This document shows positions 13,052 to 21,029 of a DNA stretch of 64,000 nt, one piece after another. Source of the stretch: Unio delphinus (lineage: Eukaryota; Mollusca; Bivalvia; Unionida; Unionidae); NCBI GenBank assembly GCA_029339505.1, contig JAQISU010000118.1:3461501-3525500 (forward strand), given 5' to 3'. How positions within the stretch are numbered: position 1 is the stretch's first letter; each line of letters begins with the position of its first letter. A model generated the notes under the pieces. The model saw only the letters and a list, made by a program, of their open reading frames with translations, was not told the origin of the DNA and ran no database searches. Position numbers and translations under genes: made by a program.

Positions 13052-13895
13052 CCTTATCATTTACTATCCAAAATCACACCCTATACTAACCACACACACG
13101 GGGAAGCAGCCAAAACACACCCTATCATTTACTATCCAAAATCACACCCTATACTAACCACACACACGGGGAAGCAGCCAAAACAAACCCTATCATATAC
13201 TATCCAAAATCACACCCTATACTAACCACACACACGGGGAAGCAGCCAAAACAAACCCTATCATATACTATCCAAAATCACACCCTATACTAACCACACA
13301 CACGGGGAAGCAGCCAAAACACACCCTATCATATACTATCCAAAATCACACCCTATACTAACCACACACACGGGGAAGCAGCCAAAACACACCCTATCAT
13401 TTACTATCCAAAATCACACCCTATACTAACCACACACACGGGGAAGCAGCCAAAACAAACCCTATCATATACTATCCAAAATCACACCCTATACTAACCA
13501 CACACACGGGGAAGCAGCCAAAACAAACCCTATCATATACTATCCAAAATCACACCCTATACTAACCACACACACGGGGAAGCAGCCAAAACACACCCTA
13601 TCATATACTATCCAAAATCACACCCTATACTAACCACACACACGGGGAAGCAGCCAAAACACACCCTATCATTTACTATCCAAAATCACACCCTATACTA
13701 ACCACACACACGGGGAAGCAGCCAAAAACAAACCCTATCATATACTATCCAAAACACACCCTATACTAACCACACACGGGGAAGCAGCCAAAAACACACC
13801 CTATCATATACTATCCAAAACACACCCTATACTAACCACACACACGGGGAAGCAGCCAAAACACACCCTACTATATACTATCCAAAATCACAACA
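13052..13895. repeat. 68-bp tandem repeats inside the Polinton, about 12 copies
   Basis: Non-coding array between the first two accessory genes. The unit carries CACACACACGGGGAAGCAGC and CCCTATCATATACTATCC. Copies are nearly identical, alternating CATATACTATCC and CATTTACTATCC variants. It is immediately upstream of the promoter of the 195-aa gene. It could be an enhancer, a replication-related region or simple expansion; nothing in the sequence decides between these. Confidence 0.93.
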
Positions 13896-13965
13896 TATAC
13901 CATCTAAATAGAGTCAGTGTTTATAATCACACTACTCCTCTCTCACACTCATTGGCAATTGACAT

Positions 13966-14007
13966 AGTATTTCTTTTCTAGTTATTTGGGTAGCCCTGAG
14001 AAGGGCT
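13966..14007 (-). terminator. Histone-type 3' stem-loop and downstream element
   Basis: Minus strand AGCCCTTCTCAGGGCT (14007-13992), preceded by AAAAAC, followed by ACCCA and then AGAAAAGAAAT. It lies 28 nt after the stop of the gene at 14036. The ACCCA flank and the purine-rich block match animal histone mRNA 3' ends closely. The surrounding block (CAATTGACATAGTATTTCTT on the plus strand) is repeated at the terminator near 31450. Confidence 0.85.
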
Positions 14008-14035
14008 GTTTTTTTTAACTTCAAAATACACCTGG

Positions 14036-14503
14036 CTAATGCTGGCATCTCCCAGGTCTAGCCCCACACACACATCTCCTACTCCAATCATTCTCCCAAT
14101 TCACTCTTGTGACTGGGAGTGCAGAGGGAGAATGAGTGGCTTCACTATCCCAATCTTCTGTTTGAGGGATAGTGAAAGTCTCTTCATTTCTGCCTCTATT
14201 CCGCAACCGTGGATGAGTCTGTGGTTGTTGCGTCTGAGGCAGTGGGGGCTGAACCTGTAGTGGACGAACTGGTTCTGGTGGTGAAGGTGTCCTCACCATG
14301 GGCTTGACTTCACTAGTCTGTCTCATCATGCGGTGAGGCAAGATGGGGCTTTTCTTCTCCTCCTCTTCTTTCTTTTTTCTTTCCTCCTCTTCTTTTTCAA
14401 TTTTGGCCTGCTCTGCTATGGCCTCCATAGCCAGTTCGTCCAAAAGACGCCTAGCATTTTCCAGATGCATTTGAAGCTCTCTCAATTTTTGAACTCTGCT
14501 CAT
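14036..14503 (-). CDS. Polinton accessory protein, 155 aa
   Basis: Unrecognised. I start it at ATG 14503 (MSRVQKLRELQMHLENARRL) because this lies about 50 nt downstream of a TATA-like CTATATC. The longer open frame begins at GTG and would translate the promoter element. The N-terminal 60 residues are predicted helical and charged (EKEEEERKKKEEEEKK), followed by a Pro/Gln-rich segment (QPPLPQTQQPQTHPRLRNR) and a C-terminal CVCGARPGRCQH with Cys/His that could bind metal. Its neighbour at 14983 has a similar helical start (MCSRLAKLNEAYVTLHRI) and the same promoter and terminator type, so the two may be diverged paralogues. Confidence 0.7.
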   Translation of the reverse strand: MSRVQKLRELQMHLENARRLLDELAMEAIAEQAKIEKEEEERKKKEEEEKKSPILPHRMMRQTSEVKPMVRTPSPPEPVRPLQVQPPLPQTQQPQTHPRLRNRGRNEETFTIPQTEDWDSEATHSPSALPVTRVNWENDWSRRCVCGARPGRCQH

Positions 14504-14550
14504 CTTCTTTGATTCACCAACGATGGGTAGCCAGACTGACGAGTGCTTCT

Positions 14551-14597
14551 TTAGATATAGTTCAAGCGCGGACGTGATGGAAAACACCCCCTAGATC
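14551..14597 (-). promoter_or_regulatory. Shared promoter element, copy at the 155-aa gene
   Basis: Minus strand GGGGTGTTTTCCATCACGTC followed by CGCGCTTGAAC and a TATA-like CTATATCTAAAG. The same string is upstream of the gene at 14983, and a variant is upstream of the gene at 12342. Confidence 0.65.
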
Positions 14598-14700
14598 CAA
14601 AAATCTTACAGTATCCCTATCATTACCAAAACACGCGGACGTGATGGAAAACACCCCCTAGATCCAAAAAATTTGCATTATCCCTATCATTACCAAAAAA
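14564..14700. repeat. Direct duplication of the promoter element
   Basis: Two tandem copies of about 70 bp (14564-14633 and 14634-14700), each with CGCGGACGTGATGGAAAACA, CCCCCTAGATCC and TATCCCTATCATTACC. A degraded third start (AAGCGGACTTAAAATAAAAC) follows near 14709. The outer copy has no TATA box. Confidence 0.85.
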
Positions 14701-14702
14701 AC

Positions 14703-14904
14703 AAAACAAGCGGACTTAAAATAAAACACTCACTCACTTTTATACTTGACTCCTATTAATTATACATTGAACAAGTTATTTTGAAAAAATACGTTGTGCT
14801 TATAGACGCACTTCAAAACAAAAGTAAAATGAGACAGTGATTATAGACTCACTTCTATTTTTTTCTAACTTCCTCACATACCATAAGCAAATTGAATAAT
14901 TAAT
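14703..14904. other. Non-coding spacer in Polinton left arm
   Basis: About 200 bp of AT-rich sequence. Two imperfect copies of a segment around TATAGACTCACTTC/TATAGACGCACTTC are visible. No coding sequence is seen. Confidence 0.4.
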
Positions 14905-14940
14905 TCTTTTCGAGAATATTGGGTAGCCCTGAAAAGGGCT
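14905..14940 (-). terminator. Histone-type 3' stem-loop and downstream element
   Basis: Minus strand AGCCCTTTTCAGGGCT (14940-14925), preceded by AAAAAC and followed by ACCCAA, then CGAAAAGAATTAA about 10 nt further. It lies 42 nt after the stop of the gene at 14983. This is the closest of the five to the canonical histone 3' end (6-bp stem, TTTC loop, ACCCA flank). Confidence 0.87.
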
Positions 14941-14982
14941 GTTTTTTTTGTGTTTGTGTGTACGAGGAAGGATGACAATCTT

Positions 14983-15342
14983 TTATCGTCTAAGATTGTG
15001 TCCTCGTTTGGCTACACGATAGGGCCTGCTTCTTCGGAAAGAGAAAGAGAACTCTTTCGTGTCCACACGACAGTCGACAAAACTTCTGTCTGGTTCCTGC
15101 TGCTGTTGCTGATGCTGCTGATGCTGTTCTCTCTGCTCTCTCTGCTGCTTTTGAAGTCGATACTTCTCAGTCCATTCTTCTTTCTCTTTTTGAATTTCCT
15201 CTCTGAAGAGTTCTTCTATGAGGTCTTCCGTTACTTGTAGCATTCTTACATTCTCAATCTCTTCAGGCTTTGGCATCAGATTGTGTCTGATACGATGCAG
15301 AGTGACATAAGCTTCGTTCAGCTTAGCTAGTCTTGAGCACAT
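14983..15342 (-). CDS. Polinton accessory protein, 119 aa, Gln-rich coiled coil
   Basis: Unrecognised. I start it at ATG 15342 (MCSRLAKLNEAYVTLHRIRH), about 55 nt downstream of the TATATAAAG-like box at 15397-15404. The longer open frame has no upstream ATG preceding the promoter element in a plausible leader. The middle is a charged helix (LIEELFREEIQKEKEEW) passing into a Gln-rich coiled-coil-like run, and the C-terminus is basic (RRSRPYRVAKRGHNLRR), suggesting nucleic-acid binding or nuclear import. It shares promoter, terminator and general design with the 155-aa neighbour. Confidence 0.72.
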   Translation of the reverse strand: MCSRLAKLNEAYVTLHRIRHNLMPKPEEIENVRMLQVTEDLIEELFREEIQKEKEEWTEKYRLQKQQREQREQHQQHQQQQQEPDRSFVDCRVDTKEFSFSFRRSRPYRVAKRGHNLRR

Positions 15343-15396
15343 CTTCGTAGGAGGATGAGTCAAACAATGGATGGCCAGACTGGAGACTACCCCTGC

Positions 15397-15436
15397 TTTA
15401 TATGGTTCAAGCGCGGACGTGATGGAAAACACCCCT
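15397..15436 (-). promoter_or_regulatory. Shared promoter element and TATA box of the 119-aa gene
   Basis: Minus strand GGGGTGTTTTCCATCACGTC, CGCGCTTGAAC, then CATATAAAGC. It is identical over about 25 bp to the element at 14551-14597. Confidence 0.7.
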
Positions 15437-15565
15437 CTGCGGTTTAGGGTTTTGAAACGTTTAGATAGTTTGATGTGAGGGATAGAAAGAAAAGTCAAAG
15501 AGCATTTATATGAATACAAATTTTAAAACAAACGACAGACGCATTGGTTTTCAAAACACAACATT

Positions 15566-15571
15566 TTTATT
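15566..15571 (-). terminator. AATAAA poly(A) signal downstream of protease gene
   Basis: Minus strand AATAAA, 78 nt past the protease stop at 15649. It probably ends the leftmost core transcript, and contrasts with the histone-type ends of the arm genes. Just upstream are two direct copies of a CAAACATTATTTCAAAGAA segment (15581-15620). Confidence 0.6.
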
Positions 15572-15648
15572 CGAATAACAAACATTATTTCAAAGAACAA
15601 ACATTATTTCAAAGAACAAACATTTTTTTCTTCCATAACACCAATACA

Positions 15649-16206
15649 TTATCTTTGACATGGTTGACAACGTTGTGATTTAAATTGAGATTTCCACTGT
15701 TGGAAATCATTGGGCGATTGATGTACACTACGTTTCCTAGCTAAAGACAACAGATAACCATAATGGTCACAAAACCATCGATCTACTTTGTCATCGTTTC
15801 GAGACGAATGACGATCAAAATAAGTCACTAAATGTTCTAAAGAATATCCAAGACTGCGATGATGCAGATAATAGATACAATATTGTCCACACACCATAGA
15901 ATCTGTGCTTTGTAATTTCACATTATTGAATCGTGTCGTCTGAGCATTTCTTCTCATAAAGTCAATGATATCATCTTCGAAAGGAGGCAATCCATACGAA
16001 TCAAAATACTCCGCACAACCCTCTTGAGGAAAGTAGACAGCTACCCAGTGAGTTCCTGGAAGATGACTGTCATCTGTGTTGATGACATAAGCTTGATTCT
16101 CTTGAGGTTTGCGATGAGGTAGTTCATCTTTAGCACACACGACAGGATTCCAAGAAGCAGTGTACGAACTACGGTTCAAAAGATAATAAAGTTCCCAGGT
16201 ATCCAT
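15649..16206 (-). CDS. PRO: Adenovirus-type maturation cysteine protease
   Basis: 185 aa. Polinton homologue of the adenovirus protease (adenain family), which cleaves capsid and core precursor proteins during virion maturation. The catalytic set is visible in order: His53 in GTHWVAVYF, an acidic residue in EYFDSYG (about 69), Gln99 in QSTDS and Cys106 in VCGQYC. The start ATG 16206 is about 25 nt downstream of a GATAAAAAC box (16228-16235). It is the last core gene on the minus strand, and its AATAAA lies at 15566. Candidate substrates are the GG-containing basic proteins encoded at 21768-23816. Confidence 0.92.
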   Translation of the reverse strand: MDTWELYYLLNRSSYTASWNPVVCAKDELPHRKPQENQAYVINTDDSHLPGTHWVAVYFPQEGCAEYFDSYGLPPFEDDIIDFMRRNAQTTRFNNVKLQSTDSMVCGQYCIYYLHHRSLGYSLEHLVTYFDRHSSRNDDKVDRWFCDHYGYLLSLARKRSVHQSPNDFQQWKSQFKSQRCQPCQR

Positions 16207-16227
16207 TTTTTGTTGTGTAGCCTTGTG

Positions 16228-16235
16228 TTTTTATC
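16228..16235 (-). promoter_or_regulatory. TATA-like box (GATAAAAA) of the protease gene
   Basis: Minus strand GATAAAAAC in the 37-bp gap between the Cys/His protein gene and PRO. Confidence 0.5.
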
Positions 16236-16243
16236 TCCTTTCT

Positions 16244-16741
16244 TCACAGGTGATGATAAGTCATCAATTCAATCCAGACTTTTTGTTTGAAACGGTCTGA
16301 CAAGTAACTGATGGCTTGCTTCGTCTCTTTACTTTTGGCCAAGAGAGCTTCGATGCGATCGATTTCTCGAGCAAACAATGGAGGAGAGGAATGATCACGT
16401 AAGCCTTTATACCACTGAAGTAACACGTCTTCTTCGGAGATGAGACTCCAAGCTTCGTTCAGATAATTGTCCAATTTTTCTTCTTGACTCATCATCATAC
16501 ATTTATCGTGTTGAATTTGACTGGGATGATCGATTTGACATCCATAACAATCTTTTTTAATCAGGTCCCTCATTGTATCTTCCAAGTGTTGTGCAAAACA
16601 AGCCACTAACTGTTGTTCCTGTTCTGGCCATCTGGATTGCATGATCACTACTTCTTCTTTTTGGTCTTGGGGTTCTGCTTTTTCTGTAACCTCCCATTCC
16701 ATGGATTCTCCACTATTCAAAGAAGGACAAGGGTCTTCCAT
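16244..16741 (-). CDS. Conserved Polinton-type protein with Cys/His motif, 165 aa
   Basis: Function unknown. It starts at ATG 16741. The N-terminus is acidic (about 1-35). The centre has CYGCQIDHPSQIQHDKC (about residues 64-80), with spaced Cys and His residues that could coordinate zinc, followed by a helical region (EEKLDNYLNEAW) and a basic helical C-terminus. From memory, proteins with a YGC...HPSQ..H..C core accompany other Polinton-like elements and cnidarian or molluscan virus-like insertions, but I cannot verify this here. It lies between the capsid gene and PRO with gaps of 5 and 37 bp, consistent with a virion or late function. Confidence 0.78.
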   Translation of the reverse strand: MEDPCPSLNSGESMEWEVTEKAEPQDQKEEVVIMQSRWPEQEQQLVACFAQHLEDTMRDLIKKDCYGCQIDHPSQIQHDKCMMMSQEEKLDNYLNEAWSLISEEDVLLQWYKGLRDHSSPPLFAREIDRIEALLAKSKETKQAISYLSDRFKQKVWIELMTYHHL

Positions 16742-16746
16742 AATGT

Positions 16747-18081
16747 CTAATAGTCTAGAATGACTTCTCTCAAACTGTTAATTTCTATGGTATTATCGAA
16801 TTCAGCATACAGAATGACATTCACCGTTTCGGGAAGAGGTGATGCAAACTGAAGTTCCACACGCAGTTGCCCAGATTTTATAGGGTGGAAATGTCCCTCG
16901 TCGCTGCCTTGGTCTGGAGTGAAATCAAAAGCCCACAACGTGTAACCTCTTGCATAGTCTTCGTAGGAAATACCGTGACTGGTGTTGGTTCCTAACTGTC
17001 CTGTGGCTTCGTACAGTGACAAGTACGACCTCAAGTAATTTTTCTGTTCGCCAAAGTCGGGTTCGAAGGGTCTGGTACACAAAGTTTTGCCATCGCGACT
17101 GACTTCAATTTTGGATACTCTGCAGTGCTTAAACTGGAAAGGATTTTCATTGTGGGCACCATTGAGGGCTGCATTGCTGACGATACCAATGAATAAACGT
17201 TTGGGTAACTGTCCTTGGAACAGATGATCTTCGATCTTAGATCGGAGTCCAGCGGCAATGGTGAAAGTTTTGACTTCCACGCGTCGTATCGGATACTTGG
17301 CTGTCGTTCTGCTCAAAGTGTGACTGATATCATTCCCCACTTTAGGTAACACTTCCACGCGACGTACGTATAACCTGGCTTCTTGGATAATGGTTTTGTA
17401 GTCGTTGGCATCAGCCATCAAATGGAAAGCAGCACTACTACGATTCAGTCTCAAGCGGATATCTACTCCGTTCAGCAAATACTTTTCTTGAAACCACATG
17501 TCCAAATGCAAACGATCGAACAGTTCTAAACTACGGCCTTGCAGAATTTTCTTTCGACGGTCGTTAAAACCTACATTGTGAGGATTGGCAGGATTGTCAC
17601 CCACAGCGGCTGCGGTCAAGTCTGTGTCGTTAAACTTATCTGCGGTGTCAGGTTTCCATACCACGCAAGCATCTAGATGAGTGTTTTTGGCTTCTTTTCC
17701 GTACGTTAAGAGATTTTCGAGGTACGCTCGGTAAGGGTAAGTATCCATGCTACTGCTGATCAGTTTGTTATTCATGTACAAATCCACATCGCTGAACAAG
17801 GAATGCATGAAATTGTTGACAGGAGCTACTTTAGCATTGACTTCTGGATTGGTGTTGTCTGTTTTGCTTACTTTCAGTTTCAAATACAAGTAACTGTTGT
17901 TGAGATCGATGTAATCTTCGGGTTGTCCTTTGATTTCAAACTCGATGGGAGCTGAATCCGTCAAAGAGGAGACGGGATGAAATTCGACCCATTGAGCTTC
18001 TTGCATGGTCATCATCGTGGGTGGCATGGCAAAGAGATCCAGTTCCGACTTGGAACAGGCACAAGATTCTTGGTGCATCAT
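16747..18081 (-). CDS. MCP: Major capsid protein, double jelly-roll
   Basis: 444 aa from ATG 18081 (MMHQESCACSKSELDLF). The open frame extends further upstream only to a TTG, so this ATG is chosen. This is the Polinton PY family, the double jelly-roll hexon-like protein that forms icosahedral capsids. Supporting features are the N-terminal FHPVSSLTDSAPIEFEI strand, DLNNSYLYLKLKV, and the conserved VNNFMHSLFSDVDLYMNNK segment, plus the beta-rich C-terminal half. Length fits the family (about 440-650 aa, low end). A TATTAAAAG box 30 nt upstream overlaps the stop codon of the preceding pX-like gene. Confidence 0.93.
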   Translation of the reverse strand: MMHQESCACSKSELDLFAMPPTMMTMQEAQWVEFHPVSSLTDSAPIEFEIKGQPEDYIDLNNSYLYLKLKVSKTDNTNPEVNAKVAPVNNFMHSLFSDVDLYMNNKLISSSMDTYPYRAYLENLLTYGKEAKNTHLDACVVWKPDTADKFNDTDLTAAAVGDNPANPHNVGFNDRRKKILQGRSLELFDRLHLDMWFQEKYLLNGVDIRLRLNRSSAAFHLMADANDYKTIIQEARLYVRRVEVLPKVGNDISHTLSRTTAKYPIRRVEVKTFTIAAGLRSKIEDHLFQGQLPKRLFIGIVSNAALNGAHNENPFQFKHCRVSKIEVSRDGKTLCTRPFEPDFGEQKNYLRSYLSLYEATGQLGTNTSHGISYEDYARGYTLWAFDFTPDQGSDEGHFHPIKSGQLRVELQFASPLPETVNVILYAEFDNTIEINSLREVILDY

Positions 18082-18109
18082 TTTTTCTTTAGGGTTTTTT
18101 TCTTCACTT

Positions 18110-18550
18110 TTAATAATCAAAAATGTCTAAGTCTCGAGCGGTTCTTTTTTTCTTTGTCTTTCTCACTTTAGAGGTACGGAGACTTTTGAAAGGGTGTCTT
18201 CGTCGACGCTTTCTACCTTGTCCTTGCTGTGTCGTCAGGGAAGTAGGAATGTCAGACGTGGTACCGTTCAGAGCATTTATAGGACTTTCTCGTCGACCCA
18301 AAAGCTCTTTACCCGTTTGAAGCAAGGTATTTTTGCCTGCTCTCAAAAAAGCTTCTTTTGGGTTTTGTTTGTCAATGAGAACATTGTAAAGAAAATCTTT
18401 GCCGTGAGTCAATGCGGCATCTTTTAAGGTGTGCAATCCTCGTGTCACCATTGGTTTTAAAACAGGGACCACGGAACGAAAGGCTGATTTAAACATATCT
18501 CCTAAACCATGTCCTCGTTGTCGAGTGACTCCTTGGTACACAGGATACAT
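18110..18550 (-). CDS. pX-like basic virion protein
   Basis: 146 aa from ATG 18550 (MYPVYQGVTRQRGHGLGDMF). The open frame also includes a GTG just before. The N-terminal MYPVYQG...RGHGLG...F..A.R...P.L pattern is typical of small virion proteins encoded next to the capsid genes in Polinton/adintovirus-like elements, compared by others with adenovirus pX/pVI. The C-terminal third is very basic (GRKRRRRHPFKSLRTSKVRK), suitable for DNA binding in the core. It sits 7 bp from the minor capsid gene stop and 28 bp before MCP. Its promoter is probably the TATAAAAGG at 18641-18648 inside the minor capsid gene. Confidence 0.82.
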   Translation of the reverse strand: MYPVYQGVTRQRGHGLGDMFKSAFRSVVPVLKPMVTRGLHTLKDAALTHGKDFLYNVLIDKQNPKEAFLRAGKNTLLQTGKELLGRRESPINALNGTTSDIPTSLTTQQGQGRKRRRRHPFKSLRTSKVRKTKKKRTARDLDIFDY

Positions 18551-18557
18551 CACTTTT

Positions 18558-19487
18558 TCAGTGGTTGGAGAATCGTTTTTGAAAATGGAGTTTCACTGTG
18601 ACTTTCCCTTTGGTAAATGGAATATTTTGACCTAGTTCTCCTTTTATAGTAATGTTGACACTGTCAAAATACGACTTACTGACGGGTAAATAATGAGGAT
18701 GCACAAATTCGCGGTGAACGTGATAGGTATTTCCACCTTCCTCGTCAGTGATAGTAGTATCTACTTTGAAAGGAATGACACGCAGTAACGGTACAGAGGT
18801 GTGTCCTACCACATTGTACTCCACCACATCGGAGTACACAAACATCAAATTGAGTCCTTGGTTCATTTCTACAGGGGATCGAAAATATTTGGTAAAATCC
18901 AAGTTACTGCCTATGCCTGGTATTTCTTTTTTGTTCATGACCATCTTGAGGTCTCCACCTAAGATATCAAACAATTCAGGACAAAAGGTAATGGCTATTA
19001 TTTTCTTCTCTGAAAATTTGATCATGAGACGACGAGCCACTTTAATGTACTCAAAGGTAACACTTTCTTTGATTTTGTCCAGGGGTTTACCAAACACAAC
19101 ATTGAACCTGCTTGCAATCGTAGTCACTAAATGTTGACCGCTAAAATAGTAGCCTGCAGGAATGGTCAACACATGAGTGGACAGTTGTTTAGTTGTGTGT
19201 CCATCTGATTTCTTGTTGTCAATGCCAGTGATGCCTCGTTCATCTAAGGCTTGTTGCAATGGCTTGTCGAACACTTCAACTGTGAAAAAGTTTTGATTTT
19301 CGACGATGTTTTTGATTTGTGTCGGGTGTATTATTTCCACTAAAGCTGCTTCCCAGTGATCATCTTGATCCAAATGCATGGCTTGAGGTAATTTAGACGT
19401 GTAACAACACAATGTGTTGTTAGGAAACACCTCCATGGAACTGTCACTGGGTAACGTTAAGTAAAATTGGTTAATAGTGTTGTTCAT
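18558..19487 (-). CDS. mCP: Minor capsid (penton-like) protein
   Basis: 309 aa from ATG 19487. The N-terminal NQFYLTLPSDSSMEVFPNNT, followed by FTTQLP-like YTSKLPQAMHLD and WEAALVEIIHP, is the recognisable signature of the Polinton PX minor capsid protein (single jelly-roll, penton-like, at capsid vertices). The frame is intact to the C-terminal beta strands (VNITIKGELGQNIPF, KVTVKLHFQK). It overlaps the upstream membrane-protein gene by 4 nt (ATGA). Confidence 0.9.
   Translation of the reverse strand: MNNTINQFYLTLPSDSSMEVFPNNTLCCYTSKLPQAMHLDQDDHWEAALVEIIHPTQIKNIVENQNFFTVEVFDKPLQQALDERGITGIDNKKSDGHTTKQLSTHVLTIPAGYYFSGQHLVTTIASRFNVVFGKPLDKIKESVTFEYIKVARRLMIKFSEKKIIAITFCPELFDILGGDLKMVMNKKEIPGIGSNLDFTKYFRSPVEMNQGLNLMFVYSDVVEYNVVGHTSVPLLRVIPFKVDTTITDEEGGNTYHVHREFVHPHYLPVSKSYFDSVNITIKGELGQNIPFTKGKVTVKLHFQKRFSNH
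18641..18648 (-). promoter_or_regulatory. TATAAAAG box inside mCP, for the pX-like gene
   Basis: Minus strand ACTATAAAAGGAG, about 95 nt upstream of the ATG at 18550. Confidence 0.5.
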
Positions 19488-19903
19488 ATTTCCAATGTTC
19501 TTCTGTCCGAGGAGTCACTCGAGGTTAAAGGAGTATCTAAAAGAGGATTGTGATTGGAAGGGTGACTGTCAGGAGAAGGACTAACGTTGGCCGCCAGACT
19601 CCCAATATTGTTACTGTTGTTCCCGTTGTAAGAGTATTTCAGGGAAGGATTGGGAAGAAGATACCCGATGCAACTGCTGAGTAAAATGGTCCACAATTGT
19701 TTGTCTCCTTGTTGCAAACTCAAATTAGCAATGGCTGCACCAATGACACAATATACCACAAAGATTTGACAGAAAAAAACGATTTGCGTTTTAGGGACAC
19801 GTTCTCCACACCACACCCACAAGGGTTGCTTTTGTAAATCTTGCAGAGATGACGTGGGTGAAGGAGTAGTCACTGTGGTTGCTGAAGCTGTATTGAAGGG
19901 CAT
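19484..19903 (-). CDS. Small two-span membrane protein
   Basis: 139 aa from ATG 19903 (MPFNTASATT). The frame upstream begins with GTG. Two hydrophobic segments are visible: about 41-63 (IVFFCQIFVVYCVIGAAIAN) and about 70-84 (LWTILLSSCIGYLL), joined by a short LSLQQGDKQ loop. The CGERVP...F(F)CQ and LLSSCIGYLLPNPSL motifs are, from memory, conserved in proteins of other Polinton/adintovirus-like elements. The function is unknown, possibly an inner-membrane or entry/egress protein. The C-terminus is a Ser/Asn/Pro-rich tail. Overlaps mCP by 4 nt. Confidence 0.8.
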   Translation of the reverse strand: MPFNTASATTVTTPSPTSSLQDLQKQPLWVWCGERVPKTQIVFFCQIFVVYCVIGAAIANLSLQQGDKQLWTILLSSCIGYLLPNPSLKYSYNGNNSNNIGSLAANVSPSPDSHPSNHNPLLDTPLTSSDSSDRRTLEI

Positions 19904-19908
19904 GATGG

Positions 19909-21021
19909 TCACTTCTTTTTATAGTCGATGACTTGGGCAGCGTCAATCCAAGAATCAAAACTAGGAGGATATCCTTTCCAACGTACTTTGACTTCTTTGA
20001 CACGACGTTTTCCTACTTTACGGGTTCTTCGTTCGAGAATGCTTTCAATGTCGTACACGTCGTCTTCTTTTTTGGTAACAGGTTGTAACTCAGGCAAGTA
20101 AAATGTTCCTTTTAATACTTCTCCGTTCATGTCTTCCAATTTATAGACGGTAGGATGACGATCGCGCACTCGTCCAGTCACACGAAACAATTCGGTAGTC
20201 CAATTGGGTAAGTAACCTTTGTCGAAAGTGCGTTTGGTTTTGCCAATGCGTACCCAATCTCCCAGGGTTAACACTTCTTTACCTTTCTTGGGGACAGCCC
20301 TCGTCCGGGACGTACCAAACAGACGCTCAAAAACAGTGACTTCGTTGTCAGGTGTCACCTCTTGTGGGGCACGTCCAATGCTTCTATGGTAAGATTGATT
20401 GTAGGCTTGGACTAAGTGTGGTAAGACGTCGATGTACTTGAGAGTGTGTTGATGTGTAAAATATTTCCACATGCGTTCTTTCAAGGTACGTTGAAAACGT
20501 TCCACGATACTGGCTTTGGTTTCAGGATTTTCGGTGGTGAAAAAATGAATGTCACGTTTTTTTAATTCTCGTTGGAAAGCTTGGTTCAGAAATTCGGTGC
20601 CTTTGTCGGTTTGCCATCGAAGAGGGTGACGACCACTTTGTTTCAACACCAGTTGCAAAGCTCGTACTAACTCTCCGCTCGATTTGGATGTCAATGGTAC
20701 GACCCAGGCAAATTTAGAAAAGACGTCGATGACACAAAACAAATATTTGTAGCCACGGTTGTAGGTGGCTAAATGAGAGACATCAGCTAAATCGGCTTGC
20801 CATTGATGATCGATGCCTTCCACTTGAGTGCGACTTCTGTGAAATTTTCGTCGAATGGGCTTGTGTAAAGTGTACGTCGCTTGTTCTTGTAACCATCGTT
20901 GTACTGCTGGTAAACGGAGCTTTTTCAGGCGAGTTTTGGCAGCACGATACAATTTCTGAATGCCTCCGTAACCTGCAGGGTGAGCTGGATCGTAGTAAAT
21001 GCTGGCTAAGACCTTCTCCAT
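19909..21021 (-). CDS. INT: Retrovirus-like integrase with C-terminal chromodomain
   Basis: 370 aa from ATG 21021 (MEKVLASIYYDPAHPAGYGG). The longer frame starts with GTG. It catalyses strand transfer of the linear element DNA into the host chromosome and makes the 6-bp duplication. The DDE core is visible: Asp77 in WQADLADVS, Asp139 in QTDKGTEF and Glu174 in SIVERF, with the usual spacing of about 35 between the last two. An N-terminal helical region precedes it. A chromodomain (about 322-365, with YDIESIL, VRWKGYP and SWI) closes the protein and may steer insertion to particular chromatin. It is intact, in keeping with the clean target duplication. Confidence 0.95.
   Translation of the reverse strand: MEKVLASIYYDPAHPAGYGGIQKLYRAAKTRLKKLRLPAVQRWLQEQATYTLHKPIRRKFHRSRTQVEGIDHQWQADLADVSHLATYNRGYKYLFCVIDVFSKFAWVVPLTSKSSGELVRALQLVLKQSGRHPLRWQTDKGTEFLNQAFQRELKKRDIHFFTTENPETKASIVERFQRTLKERMWKYFTHQHTLKYIDVLPHLVQAYNQSYHRSIGRAPQEVTPDNEVTVFERLFGTSRTRAVPKKGKEVLTLGDWVRIGKTKRTFDKGYLPNWTTELFRVTGRVRDRHPTVYKLEDMNGEVLKGTFYLPELQPVTKKEDDVYDIESILERRTRKVGKRRVKEVKVRWKGYPPSFDSWIDAAQVIDYKKK
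19916..19923 (-). promoter_or_regulatory. TATAAAAA box within the INT 3' end
   Basis: Minus strand GACTATAAAAAGAAG, overlapping the last codons of INT. It is only about 15-20 nt upstream of the first ATG of the membrane-protein gene, closer than at the other genes. Confidence 0.45.
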
Positions 21022-21029
21022 GGTTTTCG

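Noticed and set aside
14504..15519. N-terminal FSITSALE similarity between the two left-arm proteins
   Set aside because: This is the translated promoter element upstream of the TATA boxes. The real ATGs lie downstream.
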